64,000 nt of DNA from Acinetobacter oleivorans DR1 (GTDB taxonomy: Bacteria > Pseudomonadota > Gammaproteobacteria > Pseudomonadales > Moraxellaceae). Positions 1 through 9,245 of this stretch are shown in pieces. The stretch covers positions 2,542,001 through 2,606,000 of the forward strand of contig NC_014259.1 in the NCBI RefSeq assembly GCF_000196795.1, read 5' to 3'. The first letter of the stretch is position 1; the number at the start of each line of letters is the position of its first letter. The notes below the pieces were generated by a model. The model searched no databases. It worked only from the letters and a program-made list of their open reading frames with translations, and was not told the origin of the DNA. The position numbers and the translations under genes are program-made.

Positions 1-402
1 TCTGAGGTTCGTTTAGGGCTTGCTCCATCTACCATTAGCCCCTATGTAATTCGTGCAATTGGTGCAAGACAAGCCTCTCGTTACTTCTTAACTGCCGAGC
101 GAATTTCTGCACGTGAAGCCAAACACATTGGCTTGGCACATGAAGTTGCAGATGCTGAAGACTTAGATAAAAAAGTTCAAGAAATTGTTGATGCTCTATT
201 ACTCGGTGGCCCGCATGCTCAAGCGGCATCAAAACAACTCATTCAAATGGTGAGCAACCAGACCATGAGCAATGAGTTGCTGCAACAGACAGCACATCAT
301 ATTGCTCAAGTTCGTCAAGGCAGCGAGGCAAAAGAAGGTCTGAGTGCCTTTTTAAATAAACAACAGCCTGCTTGGGTTTCTAACTCGAATAACAACAATT
401 AA
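1..402 (+). CDS. Enoyl-CoA hydratase/isomerase, C-terminal fragment (probable methylglutaconyl-CoA hydratase LiuC)
   Basis: The frame is open from base 1 and ends at TAA 400-402, so only about 133 C-terminal residues are present. The first residues (SEVRLGLAPSTISPYV) fit the E-x-x-x-G-L-x-P segment of the crotonase fold, and the helix ending in FLNKQQPAW is the usual crotonase C-terminus. Twelve bases separate it from the biotin carboxylase gene and HMG-CoA lyase follows, the order liuC-liuD-liuE of leucine/isovalerate catabolism. From that context it probably hydrates 3-methylglutaconyl-CoA to HMG-CoA. Family membership is clear; the substrate is inferred from neighbours only. Confidence 0.85.
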   Translation, partial: SEVRLGLAPSTISPYVIRAIGARQASRYFLTAERISAREAKHIGLAHEVADAEDLDKKVQEIVDALLLGGPHAQAASKQLIQMVSNQTMSNELLQQTAHHIAQVRQGSEAKEGLSAFLNKQQPAWVSNSNNNN

Positions 403-413
403 GGACGATCATC

Positions 414-2405
414 ATGTTTGAAAAGATTTTAATTGCGAACCGTGGCGAAATTGCCTGCCGCGTGATTCGTACAGCTAAAAAATTAGGTATTAGAACGGTT
501 GCCGTTTACTCCGATGCAGACGCAAATGCACAACATGTCAAACTTGCAGATGAAGCGGTTTATATTGGTCAGTCCCCTGCAACACAAAGTTATTTGCAAG
601 CCGACCGCATTATTCAAGCAGCGATTGATACAGGCAGCCAAGCAGTTCACCCAGGCTACGGTTTCCTTTCTGAAAATGACCAGTTTGCACTCGCTTGCCA
701 ACAACACAACATTTGCTTTATAGGCCCACCAGTGGATGCCATTTTAGCGATGGGCTTAAAAGCGACCTCGAAAGCTTTAATGGAAAAAGCTGGTGTCCCT
801 TTAACACCGGGTTATCACGGGACCAACCAAGATGCCGACTTTTTAAAACAACAGGCAGACCGAATTGGCTATCCTGTTTTAATTAAAGCCAGTGCGGGCG
901 GCGGTGGTAAAGGCATGAGTCTGGTTGAACGCAGTGAAGATTTTCTGCATGCCTTAGCCTCTTGTAAACGTGAAGCAAAATCAAGCTTTGGTAATGATGA
1001 CGTCTTAATTGAGCGTTATGTGATTCAGCCTAGACATATTGAAGTTCAAGTGTTTGGCGATACACATGGCAACTATGTTCATTTGTTTGAACGCGACTGT
1101 TCTGTACAACGCCGCCACCAAAAAGTGTTAGAAGAAGCCCCTGCTCCACAAATGCCAAGCGAAAAGCTCGATGCAATGCGCCAAGCTGCAATTGATGCTG
1201 CACGTGCCGTAGATTATGTCGGTGCCGGTACGGTTGAGTTTATTGTGGAACAAGACGGTACGGCGTATTTCATGGAAATGAATACCCGCTTACAAGTCGA
1301 ACACCCAGTGACTGAAATGATTACCGGTGAAGACTTGGTTGAATGGCAACTACGTGTAGCTTATGGCGAACCTTTACCTAAACTACAAAACGAATTGCAA
1401 ATTCACGGGCATGCGCTCGAAGCACGAATCTATGCCGAAGAACCTGAAAAAGGCTTTTTACCTGCGATTGGTAAAATTGACTATTTGCACTACCCAACTC
1501 AAAACCAATATGTGCGTGTAGACAGCGGTATTGTTGAAGGCGATGAAATCACGACTTATTACGACCCGATGATAGCTAAACTGATCGTATGGGGTAAAAA
1601 CCGTGAAGCTGCGCTTATTCAAATGCAACACGCTTTAAGTCAATTCCATGTCGATGGCTTAGGCAACAACATTGCCTTTCTTGAAAAGATTGTTCGCAGC
1701 GACTCATTCAAACAAGCCAAGCTTGATACCAACCTGATTCAACGCGAACAAAACTTCTTGTTTAGCCCTGAAGATATCAAACCAGAACTTGTAGTGGCAG
1801 CAGCATTTATTGAGTTTCTAAGTAAACTTAATAACAACAGCTCAAGCCAAAAACAGCTTTGGCAGGCTCAGCCACTTTGGCGTTTAAATATTGCCTATCA
1901 GCACAGCATTAAACTGAATTATTTAAACCAAAATATCCAAATCAAATTTGCTTCAAGTGAACAAGGCTTCACCGCAGAATATAACGGACAAAGCTACCCT
2001 ATTTCTGGTCAATTAATTGATGCGCATACTGCCTCTGTTCAAATTGGTGGAACTCAGCAAAAGCTATCTTTTAACCAAAGTCAGCAAGGCATTACATTAT
2101 TCCAAAATGGGCAAAGCTATAAATTTGCTTATATTCGTCAAGATTTTAATCAAGCAGATAACCAAGCCGATGAAGGTCACCTGAAAGCCCCAATGCCGGG
2201 TGTAGTCACACAAGTGCTGGTGAGTGCAAATCATAGCGTTAAGAAAGACGATATTTTAATGACGCTTGAAGCGATGAAAATGGAATATACCATCCGTGCG
2301 CCTAAAGACGGCTTGATTGTAGACTCCTATTTCCAAGTCGGTGATCAAGTCAAAGCTGGCGACGAGCTTGTGGAATTTCAGCCTGCTCAGGAGGAAGTTG
2401 CATGA
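414..2405 (+). CDS. liuD: Methylcrotonoyl-CoA carboxylase alpha (biotin carboxylase/biotin carrier) subunit
   Basis: 663 residues, the usual length for an MCC/acyl-CoA carboxylase alpha subunit. The N-terminal biotin carboxylase domain starts with FEKILIANRGEIACRV. It has the glycine-rich ATP-grasp loop SAGGGGKGM near residues 159-168 and the metal/bicarbonate segment MEMNTRLQVEHPVTE. The C-terminal biotinyl domain carries EAMKM at 619-623, so Lys622 is the expected biotinylated residue. It carboxylates 3-methylcrotonyl-CoA in leucine catabolism with a beta subunit that should lie upstream of the window. Its TGA overlaps the ATG of the next gene (ATGA), indicating translational coupling. A geranyl- or propionyl-CoA carboxylase alpha subunit would look similar; the HMG-CoA lyase neighbour favours MCC. 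Confidence 0.92.
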   Translation: MFEKILIANRGEIACRVIRTAKKLGIRTVAVYSDADANAQHVKLADEAVYIGQSPATQSYLQADRIIQAAIDTGSQAVHPGYGFLSENDQFALACQQHNICFIGPPVDAILAMGLKATSKALMEKAGVPLTPGYHGTNQDADFLKQQADRIGYPVLIKASAGGGGKGMSLVERSEDFLHALASCKREAKSSFGNDDVLIERYVIQPRHIEVQVFGDTHGNYVHLFERDCSVQRRHQKVLEEAPAPQMPSEKLDAMRQAAIDAARAVDYVGAGTVEFIVEQDGTAYFMEMNTRLQVEHPVTEMITGEDLVEWQLRVAYGEPLPKLQNELQIHGHALEARIYAEEPEKGFLPAIGKIDYLHYPTQNQYVRVDSGIVEGDEITTYYDPMIAKLIVWGKNREAALIQMQHALSQFHVDGLGNNIAFLEKIVRSDSFKQAKLDTNLIQREQNFLFSPEDIKPELVVAAAFIEFLSKLNNNSSSQKQLWQAQPLWRLNIAYQHSIKLNYLNQNIQIKFASSEQGFTAEYNGQSYPISGQLIDAHTASVQIGGTQQKLSFNQSQQGITLFQNGQSYKFAYIRQDFNQADNQADEGHLKAPMPGVVTQVLVSANHSVKKDDILMTLEAMKMEYTIRAPKDGLIVDSYFQVGDQVKAGDELVEFQPAQEEVA

Positions 2406-3304
2406 GTGAGTTTGTCAAAATCGTGGAGGTCGGTCCCAGAGATGGCCTCCAAAACGAAAAGCAAGCTTTAACCGTCGAACAACGCTTAAACTTCATTAAT
2501 GACCTGATTAATGCTGGCCTAAAATCGATTGAAGTCGGTTCATGCGTTTCGGCAAAATGGGTGCCGCAAATGGCTCAAAGTGACGAGCTATTTAAGCTGT
2601 TACCCCAAACAACCGATGTGCAATTTAGCCTGCTCACTCCCAATATCAAAGGTTTTGAAACTGCTCAAGCGGTAGGATGCAAAGAGGTTGCGGTGTTTAC
2701 CGCAGCTTCTGAAAGCTTTACCCGTAAAAATATCAACTGCTCAATCGATGAGAGCTTTGAAAAATTTAGCGATGTCATGAGCGCAGCAAAAACACATAAC
2801 ATCCGTGTACGCGGTTATGTCTCTTGTATTGTCGATTGCCCTTATGAAGGCGCAATTGCTCCTGAACAAGTCGTAAAAGTTGTTAAACGACTCTATGACA
2901 TGGGCTGCTATGAAGTGTCTTTAGGTGAAACCATTGGCACAGCAACGCCAGATCGCGTTCAAAAGGTTTGGCAAGCCTGCCTCGCTGAACTCGACAGCAA
3001 GGTTTTGGCAGGACATTTCCACAACACCTATGGTATGGCGATTGCCAATATTTATCAGTCTTTACAGCAAGGCATTCGTGTTTTTGATTCGTCCCTTGCA
3101 GGACTTGGCGGTTGCCCTTATGCCAAAGGTGCTTCTGGCAATGTATCGACCGAAGATCTGTTTTATTTGCTGTCGCACATGGGGTTTGAAACGGGCATTG
3201 ATTTAGAGAAACTAATGCAAGCCAGCCAAAATATTAGCAATGTATTAAATCGAAAAAGCTTGTCGAATTATGCAAATGCTTATTGGCAAACCAAGTGTGC
3301 GTAG
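2402..3304 (+). CDS. liuE: Hydroxymethylglutaryl-CoA lyase
   Basis: 300-residue TIM-barrel lyase that cleaves HMG-CoA to acetyl-CoA and acetoacetate, the last step of leucine degradation. The start EFVKIVEVGPRDGLQNE is the diagnostic DRE-TIM motif with the catalytic Arg-Asp pair. HFHNTYG supplies the metal-binding histidines, and GLGGCPYAKGASGN contains the active-site cysteine at residue 238. The ATG overlaps the liuD stop by four bases, so the two genes are cotranscribed. It appears to be the last gene of the operon; an imperfect hairpin at 3327-3364 follows, without a clear T-tract. Confidence 0.95.
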   Translation: MSEFVKIVEVGPRDGLQNEKQALTVEQRLNFINDLINAGLKSIEVGSCVSAKWVPQMAQSDELFKLLPQTTDVQFSLLTPNIKGFETAQAVGCKEVAVFTAASESFTRKNINCSIDESFEKFSDVMSAAKTHNIRVRGYVSCIVDCPYEGAIAPEQVVKVVKRLYDMGCYEVSLGETIGTATPDRVQKVWQACLAELDSKVLAGHFHNTYGMAIANIYQSLQQGIRVFDSSLAGLGGCPYAKGASGNVSTEDLFYLLSHMGFETGIDLEKLMQASQNISNVLNRKSLSNYANAYWQTKCA

Positions 3305-3555
3305 TCATAAATTAAAATAGCTCAGCATCTGGTATAAGGCTTAATATTAGGCAAAGTACCAGATCATCCTATCTCATCTTTATCTCATTTCATTCAGGAA
3401 TTGGGACTGAACCTCTCATGCAATTTTTTTAAAATTTATCATTTATCTCTGTATTAAATGCCCCTCTCAACAGAAGCATTCTCTACCCTATTTTTATTCT
3501 AAATCCGTATTATTCTTCATCCTTTTCTAGCTTAGTCCTTAAAAAAATTATCTCA

Positions 3556-4497
3556 TTATTTATAAAAATAAGATGCATCCATTTCGATTCTTGGCGAAAT
3601 ATATTCTTCCACCCAGTCTAACCATGCACGTGTTTTAGCATCAATAAAATGGCGTGAAGGCAATAAGGTATAAACCCCTATATCGGGCGAACGCCACTCT
3701 GGCAAGATATGACATAATCTTCCATTCTGAACTGCATCTAAAGCCGAAAACATCGGTAATAACGCCACGCCCATATCTTGTTGCACCACATCTAATAATA
3801 ACTCAGGGTTATCTGCAATGAGTTGCCCGCCAGTATCAATTTGGTAAGACTCACCTTTTGCATTTAATAAGTGCCAATCTGGTGTAATAGATGGGTTTAC
3901 TAAGCGTAAACAGGCATGGTTTTTTAAGTCTTCTGGGGACTTCGGCACACCATGTTTTTCTAAATATGCAGGTGATGCACATAAAACAGAAAAAATGGTC
4001 CCAATTCTGCGTGCAACAAACCGAGAATCTGTTAATGATTCAGTCAGATAAAGACTGACATCCACCCCTTTTGCCAATAGGTCTGGAACGTACTGTGAAG
4101 TCGTATATTCCACGGTTAGTTCAGGGTAATGCTTACAAAACTCGGCCATTACTGGAAAAACATAATGATGCCCAAAGCTTCCCATACTTAATACGCGTAA
4201 ACGCCCTTTGGGTTTAGATGCCGTTCCTGTTACTTCTGATTCTGCTTCATCCACCATTGAAATGACTTGGCGACAGCTCTCTGCATAAGTCGCACCAATA
4301 TCGGTCAGTGCCTGCTGGCGCGTTGAGCGTTGTATGAGTTTTGTACCTAAGCGTGTTTCTAGCTCGCTGATAAGACGTGAAACCTGTGCTGTGGTCAGAT
4401 CCATCTGCTCAGCTGCTGCTGTGAAACTCCCGCTATCAATCACTTTCAGGAATGCATGCATTGCATGCAATAGTCCACCATCGAGATTTTTGCGCAT
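3556..4497 (-). CDS. LysR-family transcriptional regulator
   Basis: 313 residues, normal LysR length. The N-terminal winged HTH (about residues 10-70) reads HAFLKVIDSGSFTAAAEQMD followed by VSRLISELETRLGTKL, then a type-2 periplasmic-binding-like effector domain (about 95-300). It is transcribed away from the giant oxidoreductase gene that starts 204 bases off, the classic LysR layout, so it probably controls that gene. No effector can be deduced. The preceding 250 bases (3305-3555) contain only AT-rich spacer. Confidence 0.9.
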   Translation of the reverse strand: MRKNLDGGLLHAMHAFLKVIDSGSFTAAAEQMDLTTAQVSRLISELETRLGTKLIQRSTRQQALTDIGATYAESCRQVISMVDEAESEVTGTASKPKGRLRVLSMGSFGHHYVFPVMAEFCKHYPELTVEYTTSQYVPDLLAKGVDVSLYLTESLTDSRFVARRIGTIFSVLCASPAYLEKHGVPKSPEDLKNHACLRLVNPSITPDWHLLNAKGESYQIDTGGQLIADNPELLLDVVQQDMGVALLPMFSALDAVQNGRLCHILPEWRSPDIGVYTLLPSRHFIDAKTRAWLDWVEEYISPRIEMDASYFYK

Positions 4498-4701
4498 AAC
4501 GTAAATATGTTTTCCTAAATTACGGATTGTTGCACCAGTTTAGTTCAACCACAATGACTAAATGTACATACATTGGCACTAATTCTTTTTAAGAAGAGGA
4601 ACCGATCTTTTTTTATTTCGTATGTCACTTGCTCCAAATATTCAACTGGATGTTGAAAAAAGAAAGTAGTCCGAGCTACTAAAAATTCTAAGGAGATATA
4701 A
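4498..4701. promoter_or_regulatory. Divergent LysR / oxidoreductase promoter region
   Basis: About 200 bases between divergent start codons, ending in AAGGAGATATAA directly before the ATG at 4702, a near-ideal ribosome-binding site. The region should hold the LysR operator and both promoters. I could not pick out a convincing T-N11-A box by eye. Confidence 0.5.
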
Positions 4702-7700
4702 ATGAATATAGCTACAAAAGTCACTCCAAATATTATTGCAACAAAGGATGTGTCACTTGAAGATAAATATGTAAGTGATAACGGTACAGCATATATGACT
4801 GGCATTCAGGCACTTGTTCGGTTGCCTCTTGCCCAAACTCGCCGTGACGCGATCAATGGTTATCATACTGCTGGTTTTATTTCTGGTTATCGCGGTTCTC
4901 CTGTTGGTAACTATGATAGTTTCCTTTGGCAAGTTCAAGGATTACTTAAATCCCATAATGTTGTATTTCAACCTGGTGTAAACGAAGACTTAGCTGCTAC
5001 CGCAATTTGGGGTACGCAACAAGTTAACCTTTCAGGCCAAGGCAAATATGATGGAGTGTCTTCATGGTGGTATGGTAAAGGCCCGGGTGTTGACCGTTCA
5101 GGCGATGTACTCCGCCATGCTAACTTAGCTGGTACCTCTGAACGTGGTGGTGTCGTTGCTTTATTTGGTGATGACCACTCATGTAAATCTTCTACAATCC
5201 CTCACCAGTCTGAACATGTCATGATTGGTTGCGGTATTCCAATTTTCTACCCAACATCCGTTCAACAAATTTTAGACTTTGGTGTTCACGCCATTGCAGT
5301 TTCACGTTTTTCTGGCCTTTGGTCTTCAATGAAGCTGGTTAGTGAAATTGTAGAAACTTCTGCTTCTGTTCATGTCGACCTAGACCGTGTTACTCCGGTT
5401 ATACCAGAAGATGTCAATTTCCCAGAGGGTGGCGTCAATATTCGTTGGCCAGATCATGGCATTCAGCAAGAAGAACGCCTTTATAAATATCGCTTACCTG
5501 CTGTTTTGGCTTATGCCCGCGCGAATAAAATCAACACCGTTACATGGCCTTGTGAAAATGCCCGTATTGGTATTGCCGCAAGTGGTAAAGGTTATTTAGA
5601 TACGATTGAAGCCTTACGCATTTTAGGTATTGAAGATGAAACTGCCCAACAACTTGGGCTACGTGTTTATCAAGTTGGTCTGATTTGGCCTTTAGAACCA
5701 CAAGGTGTTCGTGAGTTTGCCGAAGGTTTACAAGAACTGATCGTTATTGAAGAAAAACGTCCAATTATTGAAACACAAATTAAAGATGAGCTGTACTCAC
5801 TGCCTGATGGCAAACGCCCACATGTGATTGGTAAAGCAACTGATGGCAAAGGTGAATGGAGTACCTCTATTGAAGAAGCACCGCTCATTGGTCACTATGA
5901 GTACCAGCCTGAACCTATTGCAAAAATGCTGGCTGCTCGCTTCTTAAAACTCGATATTCCAGAAAGCTTAAAAACACAAATCCAAAGCAGAATCGACTTA
6001 CTGCTAAAAGCAGAGCAAGAATCAAAACGTGTTATTGATCTTGCTGAACGTAAACCGTATTTCTGTAGTGGTTGCCCACATAACTCTTCAACAGTCGTTC
6101 CTGAAGGTAGCCGTGCATTAGGCGGTATCGGTTGTCACTATATTGCAGTTTCACTTGACCGTGGTACCGAAACATTCTCGCAAATGGGCGGTGAAGGTGT
6201 AAGTTGGGTGGGTGCATCACCATTTACCAATGAAAAACATATTTTTGCGAACCTTGGTGACGGAACTTACTTCCACTCTGGTTACTTAGCAATCCGTCAG
6301 TCCATCGCTGCAAAAACTAATATTACCTATAAAATCCTCTACAACGATGCCGTCGCTATGACAGGCGGTCAGCATGTAGATGGTCATTTGAGCGTTGCAC
6401 AGTTAACTCGTCAGCTTGCTGCTGAAGGTATTAAAAAACAAGTCATCGTGACTGATGAAGTTAAACTATTAAATGAAGAAGATGGCATTGCACCAGGTGT
6501 AGAAATTCGCCACCGTAATGAGCTCGACGCAGTTCAACGCGAGCTTCGCGAGGTTTCTGGCGTAACCGCTTTAATTTATGTACAAACCTGTGCCAGTGAA
6601 AAACGCCGTCGCCGTAAACGTGATGCCTACCCTGATCCAGCTGAGCGTTTATACATTAACAGTGATATTTGCGAGGGCTGTGGCGACTGTTCGAAAAAAT
6701 CAAACTGTTTATCTATTGAGCCAGTAGAGACTGCTTTAGGTACTAAACGTCAAATTAACCAAAGTAGCTGTAATAAAGACTTCACTTGTGCCGAAGGTTT
6801 CTGCCCAAGTTTTGTGACTGTTCATACACGTGACATGAAACGTCCGGCTAAATTTGAAGGTATTGGTGCAGGCTGGCCAACATCACCAGTTATTCCTCAG
6901 TTATATGACGTTCCAAGTCGTATTATGGTTGGTGGTATTGGTGGTACAGGTGTTGTGACTATTGGTGCACTCCTTGGTATGGCAGCTCACCTAGAAGGTA
7001 AAGCTACACGTGTTATGGACATGGCAGGTCTTGCTCAAAAAGGTGGTACGGTTTATTCATACGTTCAACTTGCAGCAAGTGATGAGCAAATTTCTTCTAC
7101 CAAAATTCCGGCAGGTCAATGTGAATTATTGATTGGTGCAGATGCGGTAGTGGCTGGTGGTAGCGCTGCTCTATCTCGCTTAAAAGATGATGCCTTAGTT
7201 ATTGTGAATGAAGACAGCACCCCTACTTCTGAGTTTATTAAATCTCGTGACTGGTATGCGCCTATTAGTGATTTAATAGACCGTCTTCGTGGTCGTGTTC
7301 GCCAAGGTCAACTGGTTTCTCTGCCAGCCGCTCGCATTGCAACACAACTCTTAGGTGATTCAATTTATACCAACCAGTTATTACTCGGTATGGCATGGCA
7401 GTCTGGACGCATTCCGCTATTACGTGAAAGCATTGAAAAAGCAATTCGCTTAAATGGTACTGCTGTTGAAAAGAATATCGAAGCTTTCCGTGTGGGTTGT
7501 CATCTTGCAAGTGACCCAACTTTAGCTGCACGCTTAGTTGCGGCAATGCCAAAAACCAAAACTCCGCAAACTTTGGCTGAACTTGTTGAAGATCGTTCTG
7601 CTCGTTTAACAGACTACTGGAATGAAGCTTATGCAGCTAAATACCGCACACTTGTAGAATTGGCAGCTAAAAAGTTACCAGAAGAATTAACGGGTACCAT

Positions 7701-8184
7701 TGCAACTCAGCTTTACAGAGTCATGGCTTATAAAGATGAATATGAAGTTGCTCGTCTTTTAACAGGTAAAAGCTTCAAAGAATCGATTGAAACCCAATTC
7801 GGTAAAGGCTTACGTTTAACGTATCATCTTGCTCCGCCAGCGTTACTTGGTGGGCTGAAGAATGTCCGTAAACGTGCGTTTGGTTACTGGATGCGCTTCC
7901 CAATGATGATGCTTGCTCGCTTACAATGGCTTCGTGAAACTTTCCTTGACCCATTTGCACGTCAAGAAGAACGTCAACACGAACAAGCATGGCGTGATCG
8001 TTACATCGCATTTGTTGAAGCACTTGTTGAAGCACCAGACAATCATAACTTGGTAGTTGCTGAGCAAATTGCAAAATTACCAGCAGAAGTCCGTGGTTAT
8101 GGACATATCAAAATGAAAGCAATGGACGCTGCAAAACAACGTTGGGATGAACTTACACCAACACTGCTAAAAGTCCGTAACTAA
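4702..8184 (+). CDS. Indolepyruvate ferredoxin oxidoreductase family protein (fused, 1160 aa)
   Basis: A single very long 2-oxoacid:ferredoxin oxidoreductase. The N-terminal part is pyrimidine-binding (GFISGYRGSPVGNYD near residue 55). A cysteine pair in YFCSGCPHNSS precedes a TPP-binding segment with NLGDGTYFHSG near residue 517. A 4Fe-4S cluster motif CEGCGDC lies at 657-663, and the gamma domain begins with GGIGGTGVVTIGA near 744. Known relatives oxidatively decarboxylate aryl- or branched-chain 2-oxoacids to acyl-CoA with ferredoxin as acceptor. The fused form occurs in aerobic proteobacteria. The strong AAGGAG before 4702 decides the start. The divergent LysR gene is its likely regulator. 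The true substrate cannot be read from sequence. Confidence 0.9.
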   Translation: MNIATKVTPNIIATKDVSLEDKYVSDNGTAYMTGIQALVRLPLAQTRRDAINGYHTAGFISGYRGSPVGNYDSFLWQVQGLLKSHNVVFQPGVNEDLAATAIWGTQQVNLSGQGKYDGVSSWWYGKGPGVDRSGDVLRHANLAGTSERGGVVALFGDDHSCKSSTIPHQSEHVMIGCGIPIFYPTSVQQILDFGVHAIAVSRFSGLWSSMKLVSEIVETSASVHVDLDRVTPVIPEDVNFPEGGVNIRWPDHGIQQEERLYKYRLPAVLAYARANKINTVTWPCENARIGIAASGKGYLDTIEALRILGIEDETAQQLGLRVYQVGLIWPLEPQGVREFAEGLQELIVIEEKRPIIETQIKDELYSLPDGKRPHVIGKATDGKGEWSTSIEEAPLIGHYEYQPEPIAKMLAARFLKLDIPESLKTQIQSRIDLLLKAEQESKRVIDLAERKPYFCSGCPHNSSTVVPEGSRALGGIGCHYIAVSLDRGTETFSQMGGEGVSWVGASPFTNEKHIFANLGDGTYFHSGYLAIRQSIAAKTNITYKILYNDAVAMTGGQHVDGHLSVAQLTRQLAAEGIKKQVIVTDEVKLLNEEDGIAPGVEIRHRNELDAVQRELREVSGVTALIYVQTCASEKRRRRKRDAYPDPAERLYINSDICEGCGDCSKKSNCLSIEPVETALGTKRQINQSSCNKDFTCAEGFCPSFVTVHTRDMKRPAKFEGIGAGWPTSPVIPQLYDVPSRIMVGGIGGTGVVTIGALLGMAAHLEGKATRVMDMAGLAQKGGTVYSYVQLAASDEQISSTKIPAGQCELLIGADAVVAGGSAALSRLKDDALVIVNEDSTPTSEFIKSRDWYAPISDLIDRLRGRVRQGQLVSLPAARIATQLLGDSIYTNQLLLGMAWQSGRIPLLRESIEKAIRLNGTAVEKNIEAFRVGCHLASDPTLAARLVAAMPKTKTPQTLAELVEDRSARLTDYWNEAYAAKYRTLVELAAKKLPEELTGTIATQLYRVMAYKDEYEVARLLTGKSFKESIETQFGKGLRLTYHLAPPALLGGLKNVRKRAFGYWMRFPMMMLARLQWLRETFLDPFARQEERQHEQAWRDRYIAFVEALVEAPDNHNLVVAEQIAKLPAEVRGYGHIKMKAMDAAKQRWDELTPTLLKVRN

Positions 8185-8201
8185 AAATTAAATCTCAAAA
8201 T

Positions 8202-8231
8202 AAAAAAGTCATCCTTAGGGATGACTTTTTT
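8202..8231. terminator. Bidirectional rho-independent terminator
   Basis: Perfect inverted repeat AAAAAAGTCATCC (8202-8214), loop TTAG, GGATGACTTTTTT (8219-8231). It lies between the convergent oxidoreductase and thioesterase genes and has a T-tract in both directions. Confidence 0.92.
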
Positions 8232-8245
8232 ATTGGCTCAAAAAT

Positions 8246-9049
8246 TTATTTAGTCATTTTACGTAAAGTCAAAATCTGCTCGCTTCGTCCAAATGGGCCA
8301 TATACATCATGTAAAATTGCACTGGTTAAACCAATACCATCCGAACCATATTGCTGAACGGTTTCCAGACCTAGCCATTTCCCTTGCGGATAACGGTGCA
8401 TGTGGATTTGTAAATCAAGATTTGGAAAGCCCCAAGTAAATTCGCCTTCTTGTCGTGGGACAATGCCGTTTGCCGCATCTACCATGCCAATTAAATGGGC
8501 AAAATCTGTGGTCGGCTGCCCTTCCACGATTTCTTTATCATTATTGAGCCAAACAATGCCTTTACCCGCACGATGCTGATCATCAGTTTTAGTGACGAGT
8601 GTCTGGATAAAACCACCCGGCCATCTTTTCATACCTGTCCATTCTGTAAAGGTATCTGGATGGTGAACTGGCTGATCTTCAAGCCCAGCAATATCGGAAC
8701 TGTCTTGAGTACACATGCGCCATGCTCTAGCCACAATGCAGGTTTTACCTTGTGCTTGCATTTCGGCTTCAATCAATTCAATGGTTTTACCGGCACGAAT
8801 CACATGTGTCTTAATCGTAAATTCACCAAATGCAATCAATCCAAAAATATCAAAACTAATTCGACCAATTCGCATATCTTGTCGTGGCGAAAATTGCTCT
8901 AACTCAGCTGCGATGACACCACTTGCAGGCGCCATGTGCTGTTCATGAGGATTCCAAGCCCCTTGTGCATGAACAGTTGAACAATAATGAGCAATAACTT
9001 CACCTTGAGGACCAATTGTTCTATTCAGTAATTGATAATAAGCATTCAT
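8246..9049 (-). CDS. Thioesterase-family (hotdog-like) acyl-CoA protein
   Basis: 267 residues from ATG 9049, which has GGAAAG seven bases upstream. A longer frame to GTG 9100 has no such site. The sequence resembles TesB-like double-hotdog proteins: an N-terminal hotdog with SGVIAAELEQFSPRQDMRIGRISFDIFG and a second with GMVDAANGIVPRQEGEFTWGFPNLDLQIH, ending in SDGIGLTSAILHDVYGPFGRSEQ. Such proteins hydrolyse or bind acyl-CoAs. It lies next to acyl-CoA dehydrogenase and PaaI-thioesterase genes, consistent with acyl-CoA turnover. Exact substrate unknown. Confidence 0.75.
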   Translation of the reverse strand: MNAYYQLLNRTIGPQGEVIAHYCSTVHAQGAWNPHEQHMAPASGVIAAELEQFSPRQDMRIGRISFDIFGLIAFGEFTIKTHVIRAGKTIELIEAEMQAQGKTCIVARAWRMCTQDSSDIAGLEDQPVHHPDTFTEWTGMKRWPGGFIQTLVTKTDDQHRAGKGIVWLNNDKEIVEGQPTTDFAHLIGMVDAANGIVPRQEGEFTWGFPNLDLQIHMHRYPQGKWLGLETVQQYGSDGIGLTSAILHDVYGPFGRSEQILTLRKMTK

Positions 9050-9245
9050 GATTTTCTTTCCGTAGTCCTTATCCAACATCAATATTTGATGAAAATTCAC
9101 ATTTTAATGCTTATGTTAACCCTCTATTTCTTTGGCTCAACTGGTTTTTCCTACCAAAAACTGATGAGTCTAAAATTGCAAATTTAATCACTAGGTAAAA
9201 TTTTGCATGTCAATTTCACCCAGTGATTCTAAATATTACGATTCA

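Noticed and set aside
3327..3364. Inverted repeat ATCTGGTA/TACCAGAT after liuE as a terminator, or as a third phn-type operator
   Set aside because: It lacks a T-tract and has a 22-base loop. The CTGGTA arms resemble the phn palindrome only in part and the locus is unrelated.
4545..4805. Minus-strand open frame of 86 codons over the start of the oxidoreductase gene
   Set aside because: It overlaps the LysR-oxidoreductase spacer and the clearly coding start of the large gene, and shows no domain or ribosome-binding site.
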